DNA of 39,561 bases from Chloroflexota bacterium (GTDB taxonomy: Bacteria > Chloroflexota > Dehalococcoidia > Lucifugimonadales > UBA3495): NCBI GenBank assembly GCA_028875655.1, contig JAPPCX010000004.1:1-39561 (forward strand), written 5' to 3'. The notes beneath the pieces were generated by a model, which did no database searches, was not told where the DNA came from, and worked only from the letters and a program-made list of their open reading frames with translations. Numbering within the stretch: the first letter of the stretch is position 1; every line of letters starts with the position of its first letter. Of this stretch, positions 8,572-16,472 are shown in pieces. A program made the position numbers and the translations under genes.

Positions 8572-9705
8572 CTACGGCCAGCCGGCGTTGGCCTCCCGCG
8601 ACGGCAGGCGCACGGTAGCGTTGCCGCGGGTCGTCACCTGCTGGCGCTGGTTCTCGCCCCAGATGTCCATGTCCACCAGGTACTCGCCGTCCTCGACGCG
8701 CTTGCCGGTGATCTTTCCCTTGCACCAGGTGGTATCGCCCACGACGTTGAAGCGCCGCAGTTCCACGTGCATTGTCTTCAGGAACCCGTCGTCGCCCATC
8801 CAGTTGGTCAGCAGGTGACCCATCCAACAGCAGCGCTGACACCCGTAGTCGTAGGCGCCGGGCAGTCCCGCCGATTCGGCGGCCTCCTGGATGTCGTGGA
8901 CGCGGATGATGGCCTCCTGTGCGCCGGTGTTTGGATCGGTGAAACCCCAGGACGGATGCCGCAGCATCTCGCGCAGCTGGATGCCGTGGCTGATGCCGCC
9001 GATGCAGCCGGCGACAAAGGCGGTGATGTCGCCGTGGCTGAGCGGGCCTTTGACCACCGGAGTCAGCTCGTCGCCGACGTTGACGTCCTCGAACCAGCGG
9101 GGGTTGTTGCCGCGAATTTCCTCGTTGAGTACGGCGTTCTGGATGACTTCCAATTCGTCTCGGGAATACTGGTACGGCTCGAAGGTGTATTTCTGACGTT
9201 CGCGGGCGGCGCTGCGCTCGGCGCGGATCTGCCAACCCTTGGTCTTGGCGATGGTCTCGCCACGCTGGTTGTAGTAGTGGGTTACGCTGGACTGAATGAT
9301 GATGCGGCCAGCGAACTCGCTTTCCTTCTCCTCCAGCCCGGTGAACTGTTCCTGTACGCTGATCTGGTCGTCCAGGTAGATGGGACGATACCACTCCCAA
9401 TCGTTGCCGGCGTGGAACCCGTGGACGCCGGGCAGACCGCCGGTGCGCCCGGAGCACCAATAGACGCTGTACAGGAAGCAGGGAGGCGCGATGATGTTGC
9501 CGTACTTGCTGGTTTGAGCGTAGGAACGGTCCCAGTAGAGGGGGTTGGTGTCGCCGATGCCCTGGCAGAAGTGCCGGATGGCGCTGCGGGAAGCCTCCTC
9601 ATTGAACAGCCCCACGCCGTATTGTCGCGGGCGATTGAAACTGCCCACCCTGCCGCGCAGGCGTTCCAGCCCTTCTTCGGTAATTCTGCCGGATTCCAAC
9701 ACCAT
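8572..9705 (-). CDS. MaoC-like (double hotdog) acyl dehydratase
   Basis: This is a two-hotdog protein of the MaoC/FAS1 dehydratase type, 377 residues. The N-terminal half has the acyl-binding pattern IRHFCQGIGDTNPLYWD followed by APPCFLYSV. The C-terminal half has KGPLSHGDITAFVAGCIG, which resembles a hydratase active-site stretch. Such proteins hydrate or dehydrate acyl-CoA thioesters. The substrate is not predictable here; oxidation of unusual acyl-CoAs is plausible given the neighbouring acyl-CoA and thiolase-type genes. The start ATG has GGAGGA upstream. A TATAAT box (9740-9745) lies in the short gap after sat, so it may have its own promoter. Uma2 copy 1 follows. Confidence 0.82.
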   Translation of the reverse strand: MVLESGRITEEGLERLRGRVGSFNRPRQYGVGLFNEEASRSAIRHFCQGIGDTNPLYWDRSYAQTSKYGNIIAPPCFLYSVYWCSGRTGGLPGVHGFHAGNDWEWYRPIYLDDQISVQEQFTGLEEKESEFAGRIIIQSSVTHYYNQRGETIAKTKGWQIRAERSAARERQKYTFEPYQYSRDELEVIQNAVLNEEIRGNNPRWFEDVNVGDELTPVVKGPLSHGDITAFVAGCIGGISHGIQLREMLRHPSWGFTDPNTGAQEAIIRVHDIQEAAESAGLPGAYDYGCQRCCWMGHLLTNWMGDDGFLKTMHVELRRFNVVGDTTWCKGKITGKRVEDGEYLVDMDIWGENQRQQVTTRGNATVRLPSREANAGWP

Positions 9706-9739
9706 GATACGATTCCTCCGATGTGTTCACTGGCAGAAG

Positions 9740-9745
9740 ATTATA
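9740..9745 (-). promoter_or_regulatory. candidate -10 box (TATAAT) of the MaoC-like gene
   Basis: Read on the minus strand this is TATAAT, 34 bases before the MaoC start and just after the sat stop codon. No clear -35 box accompanies it. It suggests that MaoC-Uma2 can be transcribed independently of sat. Confidence 0.35.
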
Positions 9746-9757
9746 GCCTACGGGCAG

Positions 9758-10999
9758 TTAGGGCGGCGGCGGTATGGTTAGCACCGGCGTCCGCTCGCTC
9801 AGGTAGCGTTCCGTTACGAAGGGCGAGCCGAAGCCGTATTCGTCGGCGCACTGGCGTACCAGCGCCAGCGTTTCCGCCCGCAGCGTCTGCGGCGCCGGCT
9901 CCGCTCCGCCGTCAATGATGCTGCGGATCAGGCGACCGGCCAGGTCCTGCTTGGTGTCGGGGTGCCCGCAGATGCCCTCGTAGGCCACGCCGCCGCAGGT
10001 GGGGCAGTACCACCATTCCAGCGTCAACACCGAATTGATGCCGAGGTCCGGCAGTTCTCCGAAGATTTCATGGGCTGCATATCGGCCATAGTAGTCGCCC
10101 ACGCCGGCGTGGTCGCGGCCAAACATGTGATGGGTGCAGCCGAGGTTCTTGCGAACCAGCGCGTGGAACACCGCTTCCTTTGGGCCGGCATAGCGCATAT
10201 CCCACAGTAGCGCGGTAGTGCGATGTATCTCGTCGCGGAAGAACCCGTGCGTCCGCAGGTTTTCGTGGGTGAGGATGATGGCCTCGTCGATGTAGTCGCC
10301 CACCTTCTTTTCGCCGATGACCGCGCTGACCAGGAGGCCGTCGGCCTGGGCTTCCATGAATGCGCCTTTCATCAGGTACTCGTGGCCGGAATGGGGCACG
10401 TTGCGCGTCTGGTGAGCCACGGCGCGTTTCCAACCCAACGTGTCCAGTTCGGCGCGCAACTGGGCCGGCGTCCGCCAGTAGCGGTCAAAGGGCGGGCTGA
10501 TTACAGGCTCGCAGACCAGGGTAATGTCGCCGGCGACGAAACGGCCGGCATAGTTCAGGGTGCGCTGGACTCCGGGGTGGGCCGGGTCGGTGGTGGCGTA
10601 GATTTTGCCAGCCAGTTCGGTGAGGTCAGCGGCGAAAATCTCGGAGACTTCCAGCGTAGCCAGCGGGTTGCCCTGGTGGGTCAGGAGCGCGGTGTCGCCC
10701 ACGGACACGCCGGCCCGCCGCAATTCCCCGTCGGCGATGTCGAGGACGATGGGAATGGGCCAGACGTAGCCATTGGTGAGGCGCATGGAATCCGCCACCG
10801 ACGCCATGTCCGCGCTGCCCATAAAGCCGGTGAGCGGGGAGAAGAACCCGTAAGCGAGGTTCACGCACTCGTGAACGATCTGCTCGCGGACTTCAATGGC
10901 GGGCAGGCCGGCAACGTCGGCGGTGGAGTGCAGCGGCCGCACGCGCTGGATGAGCGTCCCCCCATGTGGAGACAGGCTGTTGTCAACGTTCGTAGTCAT
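9758..10999 (-). CDS. sat: sulfate adenylyltransferase (ATP sulfurylase)
   Basis: Sat makes adenosine 5'-phosphosulfate from ATP and sulfate, or runs in reverse during sulfur oxidation. The nucleotide-binding motif QTRNVPHSGHE (about residues 197-207) and GRDHAGVGDYYG are intact. A zinc-binding set is visible as CPTCGG, then C and H in GICGHP. The length of 413 residues fits the homo-oligomeric Sat family. No APS kinase, APS reductase or other sulfate-assimilation gene is nearby, so its direction of use is unclear. No Shine-Dalgarno sequence precedes the ATG. A TACAAT box ends only 9 bases upstream, which suggests a leaderless transcript. Confidence 0.93.
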   Translation of the reverse strand: MTTNVDNSLSPHGGTLIQRVRPLHSTADVAGLPAIEVREQIVHECVNLAYGFFSPLTGFMGSADMASVADSMRLTNGYVWPIPIVLDIADGELRRAGVSVGDTALLTHQGNPLATLEVSEIFAADLTELAGKIYATTDPAHPGVQRTLNYAGRFVAGDITLVCEPVISPPFDRYWRTPAQLRAELDTLGWKRAVAHQTRNVPHSGHEYLMKGAFMEAQADGLLVSAVIGEKKVGDYIDEAIILTHENLRTHGFFRDEIHRTTALLWDMRYAGPKEAVFHALVRKNLGCTHHMFGRDHAGVGDYYGRYAAHEIFGELPDLGINSVLTLEWWYCPTCGGVAYEGICGHPDTKQDLAGRLIRSIIDGGAEPAPQTLRAETLALVRQCADEYGFGSPFVTERYLSERTPVLTIPPPP

Positions 11000-11008
11000 A
11001 GCGTCGGC

Positions 11009-11014
11009 ATTGTA
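11009..11014 (-). promoter_or_regulatory. candidate -10 box (TACAAT) of sat, leaderless layout
   Basis: On the minus strand this reads TACAAT and ends 9 bases before the sat ATG. Transcription would then start within about 3 bases of the start codon. No ribosome-binding site is visible. The -35 region is poor. Confidence 0.4.
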
Positions 11015-11112
11015 TCACCGGCCCGACCAACCCAATCCCGCCAAATCATTAAATCCGGCAAATCTAGATTCTGACGACGCCAAAGCGGGTACGCTTTAGC
11101 ATTCTGATCCTC

Positions 11113-11141
11113 TTGTGTAAGCGCGTCGTCTGTCGTACACT
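11113..11141 (+). promoter_or_regulatory. sigma-70-type promoter of the Cache-like lipoprotein
   Basis: TTGTGT (11113-11118) and TACACT (11136-11141) are separated by 17 bases. The predicted transcript start lies about 55 bases before the coding sequence, which carries a strong AGGAGG site at 11188-11193. Confidence 0.5.
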
Positions 11142-11202
11142 GCGCCGCCGAAACGGAGCGGCTTTTGTCGGTCGCAGATAGCGTATCAGGAGGATAACCT
11201 TT

Positions 11203-11700
11203 GTGATGTCAGTCGAAACGACGCGGCATAGCGTTCGGTATCTGCTGATTGTGGCATCCTTTGCGCTGTTGATCGGGGGGATATTGGCCTGCGGGCAGGA
11301 AAGCGAGCCAGATAAATCTGACCCGGCGTCCTACGCGCAGCATCTGGTCAACCTGGCGGTGGAAAGAAACCAGAAAGATGGGCTTGAGAAAACGGTCGCT
11401 TACCACAACAGCGATGCTGGCAAGGATGGCGAATGGTACGTTTTTATAGTTCGGGATGATGGTGATCTGCTTGCGACCGCTAAACAGGAACTGGTGGGTC
11501 AAAACCTGAACGACGGTCTGGGCACCGATCCTTCCGGGTACGATTACTGGTCTGATATGAGGGCTGCTAGCAGCGAAGGCAAGTGGGTGTCTCACATGTT
11601 CCTGAACCCGGAAACCGGGGAACAAGAGCCGAAGCGTACCTGGGTAGTGCGGGATGGAAACCTAGTCTTTGGCTCCGGCTACTACGAAGACACCAGATAG
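11203..11700 (+). CDS. lipoprotein with a Cache-like sensor domain
   Basis: The N-terminus has basic residues, a hydrophobic stretch (about residues 13-29) and a lipobox ILAC with Cys30, so this is probably a membrane-anchored extracytoplasmic lipoprotein. The rest resembles a small single Cache-type ligand-binding fold: YHNSDAGKDGEWYVFIVRDD, then GQNLNDGLGTDPSGYDYW, then WVVRDGNLVFGSGYYE. Cache domains normally bind small molecules as part of receptors, but here the domain stands alone at 165 residues with no signalling domain attached. It may bind ligand for a separate partner. GTG 11203 or the adjacent ATG 11206 can both serve as start; AGGAGG is 9 bases from the GTG. Confidence 0.75.
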   Translation: MMSVETTRHSVRYLLIVASFALLIGGILACGQESEPDKSDPASYAQHLVNLAVERNQKDGLEKTVAYHNSDAGKDGEWYVFIVRDDGDLLATAKQELVGQNLNDGLGTDPSGYDYWSDMRAASSEGKWVSHMFLNPETGEQEPKRTWVVRDGNLVFGSGYYEDTR

Positions 11701-11732
11701 CAATCGGTAACCGCCGGTCGCGTGTAATTATC

Positions 11733-11761
11733 AAAGTCCCTCTCTCAAAAGGAGGGACTTT
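11733..11761 (+). terminator. hairpin terminator after the Cache-like lipoprotein
   Basis: The arms AAAGTCCCTC and GAGGGACTTT (10 bp, perfect) enclose a 9-base loop. The hairpin lies between the lipoprotein stop and the convergent enoyl-CoA hydratase. Because its outer arms are A-rich and T-rich it could act in both directions. Confidence 0.7.
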
Positions 11762-11806
11762 CCTGCATTCATGACCGTTGCGGGATTTGGCTCGCGCGTG
11801 TGGAGG

Positions 11807-12631
11807 CTAGTGGTCCTGGTATTGAGCGTCGCGCTTTTCCCTGAACGCCGCCACGCCTTCAACGTGATCCCGGGAGGTCAGGGTGATGGTCTCCCCGGCC
11901 GCTGCCATTTTCATCGCGGTCTCCAGGTCGAATTCCAGCCCCTTGTAGAGCATGAGCTTGGATAGCCGGATTGCGATGGGCGGACCGGCGGCGATGCGTT
12001 CGGCCATCTCCATCGTGGTCGCTTCCAGCTCCTCCTCAGCAACCAGGCGGTTCAGGAAACCGAGGCGGTGGGCCTCGTCCGCCTCCAGGAAGTCGCCGGT
12101 GAAAAGCATTTCAGCGGCGCGGCCCAGGCTGCCGAAGGTGCGCGGGTAGAGCCAGGTGCCGCCGAAACCGGGAAACAGCCCGATACGCACGTAGGCAGAC
12201 ATGAACCGGGATCGCGGGGTGCCGATGCGGATGTCACAGGCGCAGGCCAGGTCGAGGCCGGCGCCGGTAGCAACCCCGTTGACCATGGCGATGACGGGCT
12301 TTTCGCAACGCTGCACGCCGAGAATCATGTCCTGGGCCAGGCGGAAACTGCGGCGGACTTCATCCGCGTTGCCGGAGGTCCATCCCTCGCCGTCGCCGTT
12401 GGACGAGCCGCCCAACTGGTTGAGGTCGCCGCCGGCGCAGAAGGCCCGGCCGGCCCCGGTAATGATCACGACGCGGATGTTGGGATCCGAGTCGGCCTCG
12501 GTCACAGCGTCGGCGATTTCGACCTGCATCTGGTCGTTGAGGGCGTTCAGTCTATCGGGGCGATTGAGAGTGATGCGGGCGATGCCGGTATCGTGATTGG
12601 CAGCGTATAGGATGAGTTCGTAAGCGGGCAT
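11807..12631 (-). CDS. enoyl-CoA hydratase/isomerase family protein
   Basis: This is a crotonase-fold protein, 274 residues. The signatures ARITLNRPDRLNALN, the oxyanion-hole segment GAGRAFCAGGDLNQLG, and ATGAGLDLACACDIRIGTPRSRF are clear. These enzymes hydrate 2-enoyl-CoA or do related isomerase or hydrolase reactions in acyl-CoA breakdown. The first catalytic Glu of true hydratases is not obvious: the DIRIGTPRSRF/GLFPGFGGTW stretch has Gly where Glu is often found, so isomerase, lyase or hydrolase activity is equally possible. It stands alone on the minus strand. A TATACT box lies 36 bases upstream (12668-12673), and there is a weak AGGA site. Confidence 0.88.
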   Translation of the reverse strand: MPAYELILYAANHDTGIARITLNRPDRLNALNDQMQVEIADAVTEADSDPNIRVVIITGAGRAFCAGGDLNQLGGSSNGDGEGWTSGNADEVRRSFRLAQDMILGVQRCEKPVIAMVNGVATGAGLDLACACDIRIGTPRSRFMSAYVRIGLFPGFGGTWLYPRTFGSLGRAAEMLFTGDFLEADEAHRLGFLNRLVAEEELEATTMEMAERIAAGPPIAIRLSKLMLYKGLEFDLETAMKMAAAGETITLTSRDHVEGVAAFREKRDAQYQDH

Positions 12632-12667
12632 TGACGATAGTTCCTGGATAGCGGGATGCGGCAGGTA

Positions 12668-12673
12668 AGTATA
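12668..12673 (-). promoter_or_regulatory. candidate -10 box (TATACT) of the enoyl-CoA hydratase gene
   Basis: On the minus strand this reads TATACT, 36 bases before the ATG at 12631. The divergent TATAAT at 12712-12717 serves the opposite strand, so the 140-base gap holds two back-to-back promoters. No strong -35 was found. Confidence 0.35.
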
Positions 12674-12711
12674 GCACGCAAAGGGCGCAGTTTCCGGCCC
12701 GAGGTTTAGGC

Positions 12712-12717
12712 TATAAT
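12712..12717 (+). promoter_or_regulatory. candidate -10 box (TATAAT) of the NYN-threonine synthase operon
   Basis: This is a perfect TATAAT 54 bases before the chosen NYN start at 12772. A clear -35 box is not seen; TTTCCG at 12691-12696 is too close for a standard promoter. Confidence 0.4.
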
Positions 12718-12771
12718 GCGGCCCTGGAAGCGTAATGCCGTTTGCTACGAATACGTACGGAGGTGACCGAA

Positions 12772-13635
12772 TTGGACGATTCAGGTAACGGGGTGCTGCT
12801 CGCTGTAGATTGGGAGAACATTCGCCGGGGCGCGCAGTTGTACCAACGCAACGTGACGCCGCGTACTTTGTATGATGCCATGAAGAATGTTGGGGAAGTG
12901 TTTGGAGAGGTAAAGGGCGGCAAGGCCTTTGGAGATTGGGGGCTGCGCCCTGATGACGGAGTGGCTTTCAGCGAAACCGGTATCCAGCCCTACCAGGCCC
13001 CGCGCACCATGGCGGGCAAAGACCGCAGCGACCCCGCCATGCTGCTGGAAGTATATGACTGGCTGCGCGACCGCGACGATTGCGGTGTCATAGTCCTGGC
13101 GTCCGGCGATTCCGACTTCCAGATCCTCGTGGACCGGGCGCGGGAAATGGGCCGCCGCATCGTGCTGTGCGCGTTCAGCCAGTCGGTGGCGCGCGACATG
13201 CTGGCGGTGGCGCCGCTGTTTCCATTGGAGGCGGAGCTCGGCATCCAACTGGCGGAGCACGGGGATGTGCCCGTCCACGAACAGCAGGAAGCGGCCGCGC
13301 AGGACATTCTTGAGGTTTTTGTGCGGGAAATGAGCAGGTTGGAAAGCCGCATGAACTTCGTCGGCTACAATATGCTGTGCAATCAGTGGATGCTGGATTG
13401 GGGAATCGCCTGGAACGAGTACGAGTGCCGGAAGCTGGTTGATCAGTGGATCTACGAGGAACTCATCGAAAGGCACGATGTTTTCAACCCCAACAACCCC
13501 CAGTTCCCCACCTCTGCCATCAGGTTGGTGCGGACCAACGAGTTGGTGCGGGACCTGTTGGGATTGAACCGACCGACCATCATCAACCCGGTCGTGGTGA
13601 GTGAACCCGCCGGGGCACAATACCAAGCGGAGTAG
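12772..13635 (+). CDS. NYN-domain (PIN-like, LabA/Limkain-type) putative RNase
   Basis: The N-terminal half is an NYN domain, a PIN-like fold usually linked to RNA cleavage. Acidic metal-site candidates are in LLAVDWENI, DRSDPAMLLEVYDW and VLASGDSDF, all conserved. The C-terminal part (about residues 180-275) looks like a winged-helix or OST-HTH-like module, which may bind nucleic acid. The start is taken as TTG 12772 because a near-perfect GGAGGTGA (12759-12766) lies just before it; a TTG at 12742 and a GTG at 12763 are less well placed. That gives 287 residues. Threonine synthase begins 2 bases after the stop, so the two are co-translated. The RNA target is unknown. Confidence 0.85.
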   Translation: MDDSGNGVLLAVDWENIRRGAQLYQRNVTPRTLYDAMKNVGEVFGEVKGGKAFGDWGLRPDDGVAFSETGIQPYQAPRTMAGKDRSDPAMLLEVYDWLRDRDDCGVIVLASGDSDFQILVDRAREMGRRIVLCAFSQSVARDMLAVAPLFPLEAELGIQLAEHGDVPVHEQQEAAAQDILEVFVREMSRLESRMNFVGYNMLCNQWMLDWGIAWNEYECRKLVDQWIYEELIERHDVFNPNNPQFPTSAIRLVRTNELVRDLLGLNRPTIINPVVVSEPAGAQYQAE

Positions 13636-13637
13636 GC

Positions 13638-14825
13638 ATGGCCGAGTTCAGTTACATCGATCATCTTGAATGCACCATTTGCGGCGGCGAGTTCCCGTAT
13701 GACGGGCTGGCCACGATCAGCGATTGCTGCGGCAAAGTGCTGTTTGTGCGCTACGACCTGGCGCGTTTGCGGCGGGAGGTGGACCGTGCGGTCTTTGACG
13801 GCCGGCCGGCCAATATGTGGCGCTACAACGAACTGCTGCCGGTGTCAGACCCTGGATCGGTTGTCACGCTGGGCGAGGGTGGAACTCCGCTGCTGGACGC
13901 GACGACACTGGCCCGCCAGGTTGGGATTCGCCGGCTGCTCATCAAGGAGGAGGGTCTGAATCCCACCGGAACCTTCAAGGCCCGCGGCATCGCGGCAGCC
14001 GTGTCAAAGGCTGTAGAGGTAGGCGCGCGCGGATTCACCATGCCCTCGGCGGGCAATGCTGCCGGCGCGGCCGCCGCGTATGGCGCCCGGGCGGGAACGC
14101 CGGTCAAGGTTTTCATGCCCCAGGACGCCCCCGATGCCAACAAGAAGGAGTCCATCGTGGCGGGTTCGGAATTGAACCTGGTGGATGGGCTGATCAGCGA
14201 CGCCGGCCGCATCTCCGTAGGCGTCGCCGCCGAGCAGGGGCTGTTCGATCTGTCCACGCTGAAAGAACCCTGCCGGGCCGAAGGCAAAAAGACCATGGGC
14301 CTGGAAATCGCGCACCAGTTGGGTTGGCGTATGCCGGACGCCATCGTGTACCCAACGGGCGGCGGCACCGGAATCATCGGCATGTACAAGGGCTTCCAGG
14401 AACTGCTTGAGTTGGGCTGGATTGAGGGCAAACCGCCCCGGTTCTACGCCGTGCAGGCTGACGGATGCCAGCCCATCGTCAAGGCATTCAACGACGGCAC
14501 GGACACCGCCGATCCCTGGCAGAACGCCACGACCAAAGCCGACGGACTCCGTGTGCCCGGGCCGTTCGCGGACTACCTGATCCTCCAGGCGATACGGGAA
14601 ACCGGCGGTGGGGCGCTGGCGGTGAGCGACGACGAAATGGTAGATGCCATGTACCGCCTGGCGACCTCGGAGGGCATCATCGCGTGCCCGGAGGGCGCGG
14701 CCACTTTGGTGGGCCTGGAGCGGCTGCTGGCCGACGGCAGCATCGGGGCCGACGAGGAAGTCGTGCTGCTGAACACCGGCTCCGGCTACAAATACCTGGA
14801 CCTGCTCAGAGGGCCGGAGGAATAA
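13638..14825 (+). CDS. thrC: threonine synthase (PLP fold-type II)
   Basis: This enzyme would convert O-phospho-L-homoserine to threonine. The N-terminus carries a small Cys-rich segment (CTICGG then CCGK), typical of one threonine synthase clade. The PLP lysine is Lys114 in NPTGTFKARG. PSAGNAAGAAAAY binds the phosphate region, and YPTGGGTGIIG is the glycine-rich cofactor loop. The length of 395 residues is normal. No thrA or thrB is present, and related fold-type II enzymes such as cysteate synthase or threonine dehydratase share many motifs, so specificity is inferred. It is the second gene of an operon with the NYN protein; Uma2 copy 2 follows 28 bases later. Confidence 0.85.
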   Translation: MAEFSYIDHLECTICGGEFPYDGLATISDCCGKVLFVRYDLARLRREVDRAVFDGRPANMWRYNELLPVSDPGSVVTLGEGGTPLLDATTLARQVGIRRLLIKEEGLNPTGTFKARGIAAAVSKAVEVGARGFTMPSAGNAAGAAAAYGARAGTPVKVFMPQDAPDANKKESIVAGSELNLVDGLISDAGRISVGVAAEQGLFDLSTLKEPCRAEGKKTMGLEIAHQLGWRMPDAIVYPTGGGTGIIGMYKGFQELLELGWIEGKPPRFYAVQADGCQPIVKAFNDGTDTADPWQNATTKADGLRVPGPFADYLILQAIRETGGGALAVSDDEMVDAMYRLATSEGIIACPEGAATLVGLERLLADGSIGADEEVVLLNTGSGYKYLDLLRGPEE

Positions 14826-14853
14826 GGCAGGATTGACCCGCGGAGGCGCCAGC

Positions 14854-15432
14854 ATGGTGATTGCAAAGCCGAAAGGAAAATACACCTACGCCGACTATGC
14901 TGCCACACCCGAGGGCGAGCGGTGGGAACTGATTGACGGAGTGTTGTATCGCATGGCCGCTGCGCCCAATACCAAGCACCAGGAGTCGTCTGAAAATACC
15001 GGAAACCTGATCAACGACGTCGTCCGTCCGGGACGTGTGGGAAGGGTGTACCGCGCCCCGTATGCTTTGAGATTGTCGGACACCAACACGGTGGAGCCGG
15101 ATCTGTTGTACGTCAGCGCGGCCCGGCGGCGCATCATAACCGGCCGGGGGTGCGAGGGAGTGCCCGACCTGGTGGTGGAAATCCTGTCGCCCTCCAACTC
15201 GGCGCACGACCTGGCGGTCAAGCGGGAGCTCTACGCCCGCTACGGCGTTCCTGAATACTGGATTGAAAACCCAATCCAGGAAACCGTGCTGGCGCTCACG
15301 GATCCTGTGGTTGCCGATGGCGTGGGCGAATACGCGACGGAGACGCTGTACCAATCAGGCGATACGCTGACCACCGACCGCATCCCGGGCCTGGCCATCG
15401 CGGTAGCCGATATTTTCGCTGAGCCATGGTGA
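14854..15432 (+). CDS. Uma2 family (DUF820) putative endonuclease, copy 2
   Basis: This is a second Uma2-type PD-(D/E)XK protein, 192 residues from ATG 14854, which has GGAGG at 14842-14846. An upstream in-frame TTG (14833) lacks such a site. Core motifs are intact: VEPDLLYVSAARR, GVPDLVVEILSPSN, HDLAVKRELYARYGVPEYWIENP. The sequence is clearly diverged from the copy at 7952-8551, so this is an old family expansion and not a recent duplication. It is the last gene after threonine synthase and ends convergent with the inositol-phosphatase-like gene. Confidence 0.9.
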   Translation: MVIAKPKGKYTYADYAATPEGERWELIDGVLYRMAAAPNTKHQESSENTGNLINDVVRPGRVGRVYRAPYALRLSDTNTVEPDLLYVSAARRRIITGRGCEGVPDLVVEILSPSNSAHDLAVKRELYARYGVPEYWIENPIQETVLALTDPVVADGVGEYATETLYQSGDTLTTDRIPGLAIAVADIFAEPW

Positions 15433-15459
15433 GCGTCAACGGCAGAGGAGCCGAACCGA

Positions 15460-16413
15460 TTATCTCCCGCTGACCAGCGCCTTCTTGACTCCGCGCACCA
15501 TCCGCCGTATCGGACGCCGGCGTTGATGCAGATTATGGGCAATCAGCGGCGCCAGCGTGGGGTTGGCGGCGACCAGCGGCGCGACCCACTTGCGGAGCTC
15601 AGCCATGGTGGGTGGCTTGTCGTCCCAGGTCGGCGCCAGGGACTCCATCGGATGCCATTGCTTGCGTCCGGCCAACCGGGTCATCACCGTGCCGCCGGCT
15701 TCCTGCACCGCAATCGCTCCCCCAAGCATGTCCCACATGCGCGGCGCGCCGATCACGGCGAACTGCAAAACGCCCATGGCCGTCATGGCAAGCTCGTAGG
15801 CGATGCTGCCGGTAACGCGCAGCTGTCCCAGCGGTTGGCCCTTGAGTCCCTTGCCGACGCGGGTTGACGCGCCGAACGAACCGGGCAGCCCAACCAGCCG
15901 GTCGCCCCGCAACTTGTCGGTCTGATACACCGTAATGGGTTCTCCGTTGGCGAAGGCCCCACCCCCGGAGCGGCAGTGTACGACGATGCCGTTGCCCGAT
16001 TCTCCGGTCAAAGAGCTCGCGGGCCAGGGAATGTACACGGCGCCGGCAACCGGCATCCCCCGGTGCAGCACGCCGATTGAGGACGCATAAACGGGCAGCC
16101 CGTTCATGAAGTTGGTGGTGCCGTCCAGCGGGTCGAGCACCCACAGGTAATCGGGAGCAGGTGTATCGCCGTCGGCGCTGGCATCATCCTCCTCGCCGAG
16201 GATGCCGTGATACGGGAACCGTTCAGCTATGCGGCGTTCCAGGTACGCCTGGGTCTCCTTGTCGGCGGCGGTTACCGGATCCTGCTGGGCCTTGTCCTTG
16301 TACTCGACGCTGATCACGCGACCGAAATATCCGGCCAGCAGGTCGCCCGCGCCCTGGGCGAACTCCACGGCGGCGGACTCGATGGCGGCGAGGTCGGTGT
16401 CGGATGGCGTCAT
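15460..16413 (-). CDS. inositol monophosphatase family protein
   Basis: This is a Mg-dependent phosphatase of the IMPase/FBPase-like/CysQ superfamily. The metal-site motifs GEEDDAS and WVLDPLDGTTNF, and the C-terminal MWDMLGGAIAVQEAGG, are all present. The likely start is ATG 16413 (317 residues), not the long upstream extension of the same frame. The protein is longer than a minimal IMPase and ends in a basic tail (RRRPIRRMVRGVKK). It could act on inositol phosphate, fructose bisphosphate, histidinol phosphate or PAP; the sequence does not decide. No ribosome-binding site is visible, and a TACAAT box ends 10 bases upstream, so a leaderless mRNA is likely. Confidence 0.88.
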   Translation of the reverse strand: MTPSDTDLAAIESAAVEFAQGAGDLLAGYFGRVISVEYKDKAQQDPVTAADKETQAYLERRIAERFPYHGILGEEDDASADGDTPAPDYLWVLDPLDGTTNFMNGLPVYASSIGVLHRGMPVAGAVYIPWPASSLTGESGNGIVVHCRSGGGAFANGEPITVYQTDKLRGDRLVGLPGSFGASTRVGKGLKGQPLGQLRVTGSIAYELAMTAMGVLQFAVIGAPRMWDMLGGAIAVQEAGGTVMTRLAGRKQWHPMESLAPTWDDKPPTMAELRKWVAPLVAANPTLAPLIAHNLHQRRRPIRRMVRGVKKALVSGR

Positions 16414-16423
16414 AGCAGTTGGG

Positions 16424-16445
16424 ATTGTACACCACCTGCTATAAT
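16424..16445. promoter_or_regulatory. divergent promoter elements between the IMPase-like and SDR genes
   Basis: Two opposed -10 boxes lie in a 59-base gap. TACAAT on the minus strand (16424-16429) sits 10 bases before the IMPase-like ATG. TATAAT on the plus strand (16440-16445) sits 27 bases before the SDR ATG. Good -35 boxes are not evident on either strand. The overlap means that the two promoters may compete. Confidence 0.4.
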
Positions 16446-16472
16446 CGCCGTCAGCATTTGAGGAGGCGGGCA

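Noticed and set aside
8566-9918. 450-codon plus-strand frame over the MaoC-like gene
   Set aside because: It is antisense to a protein with clear hotdog motifs and runs into sat; the composition is unlike a real protein.
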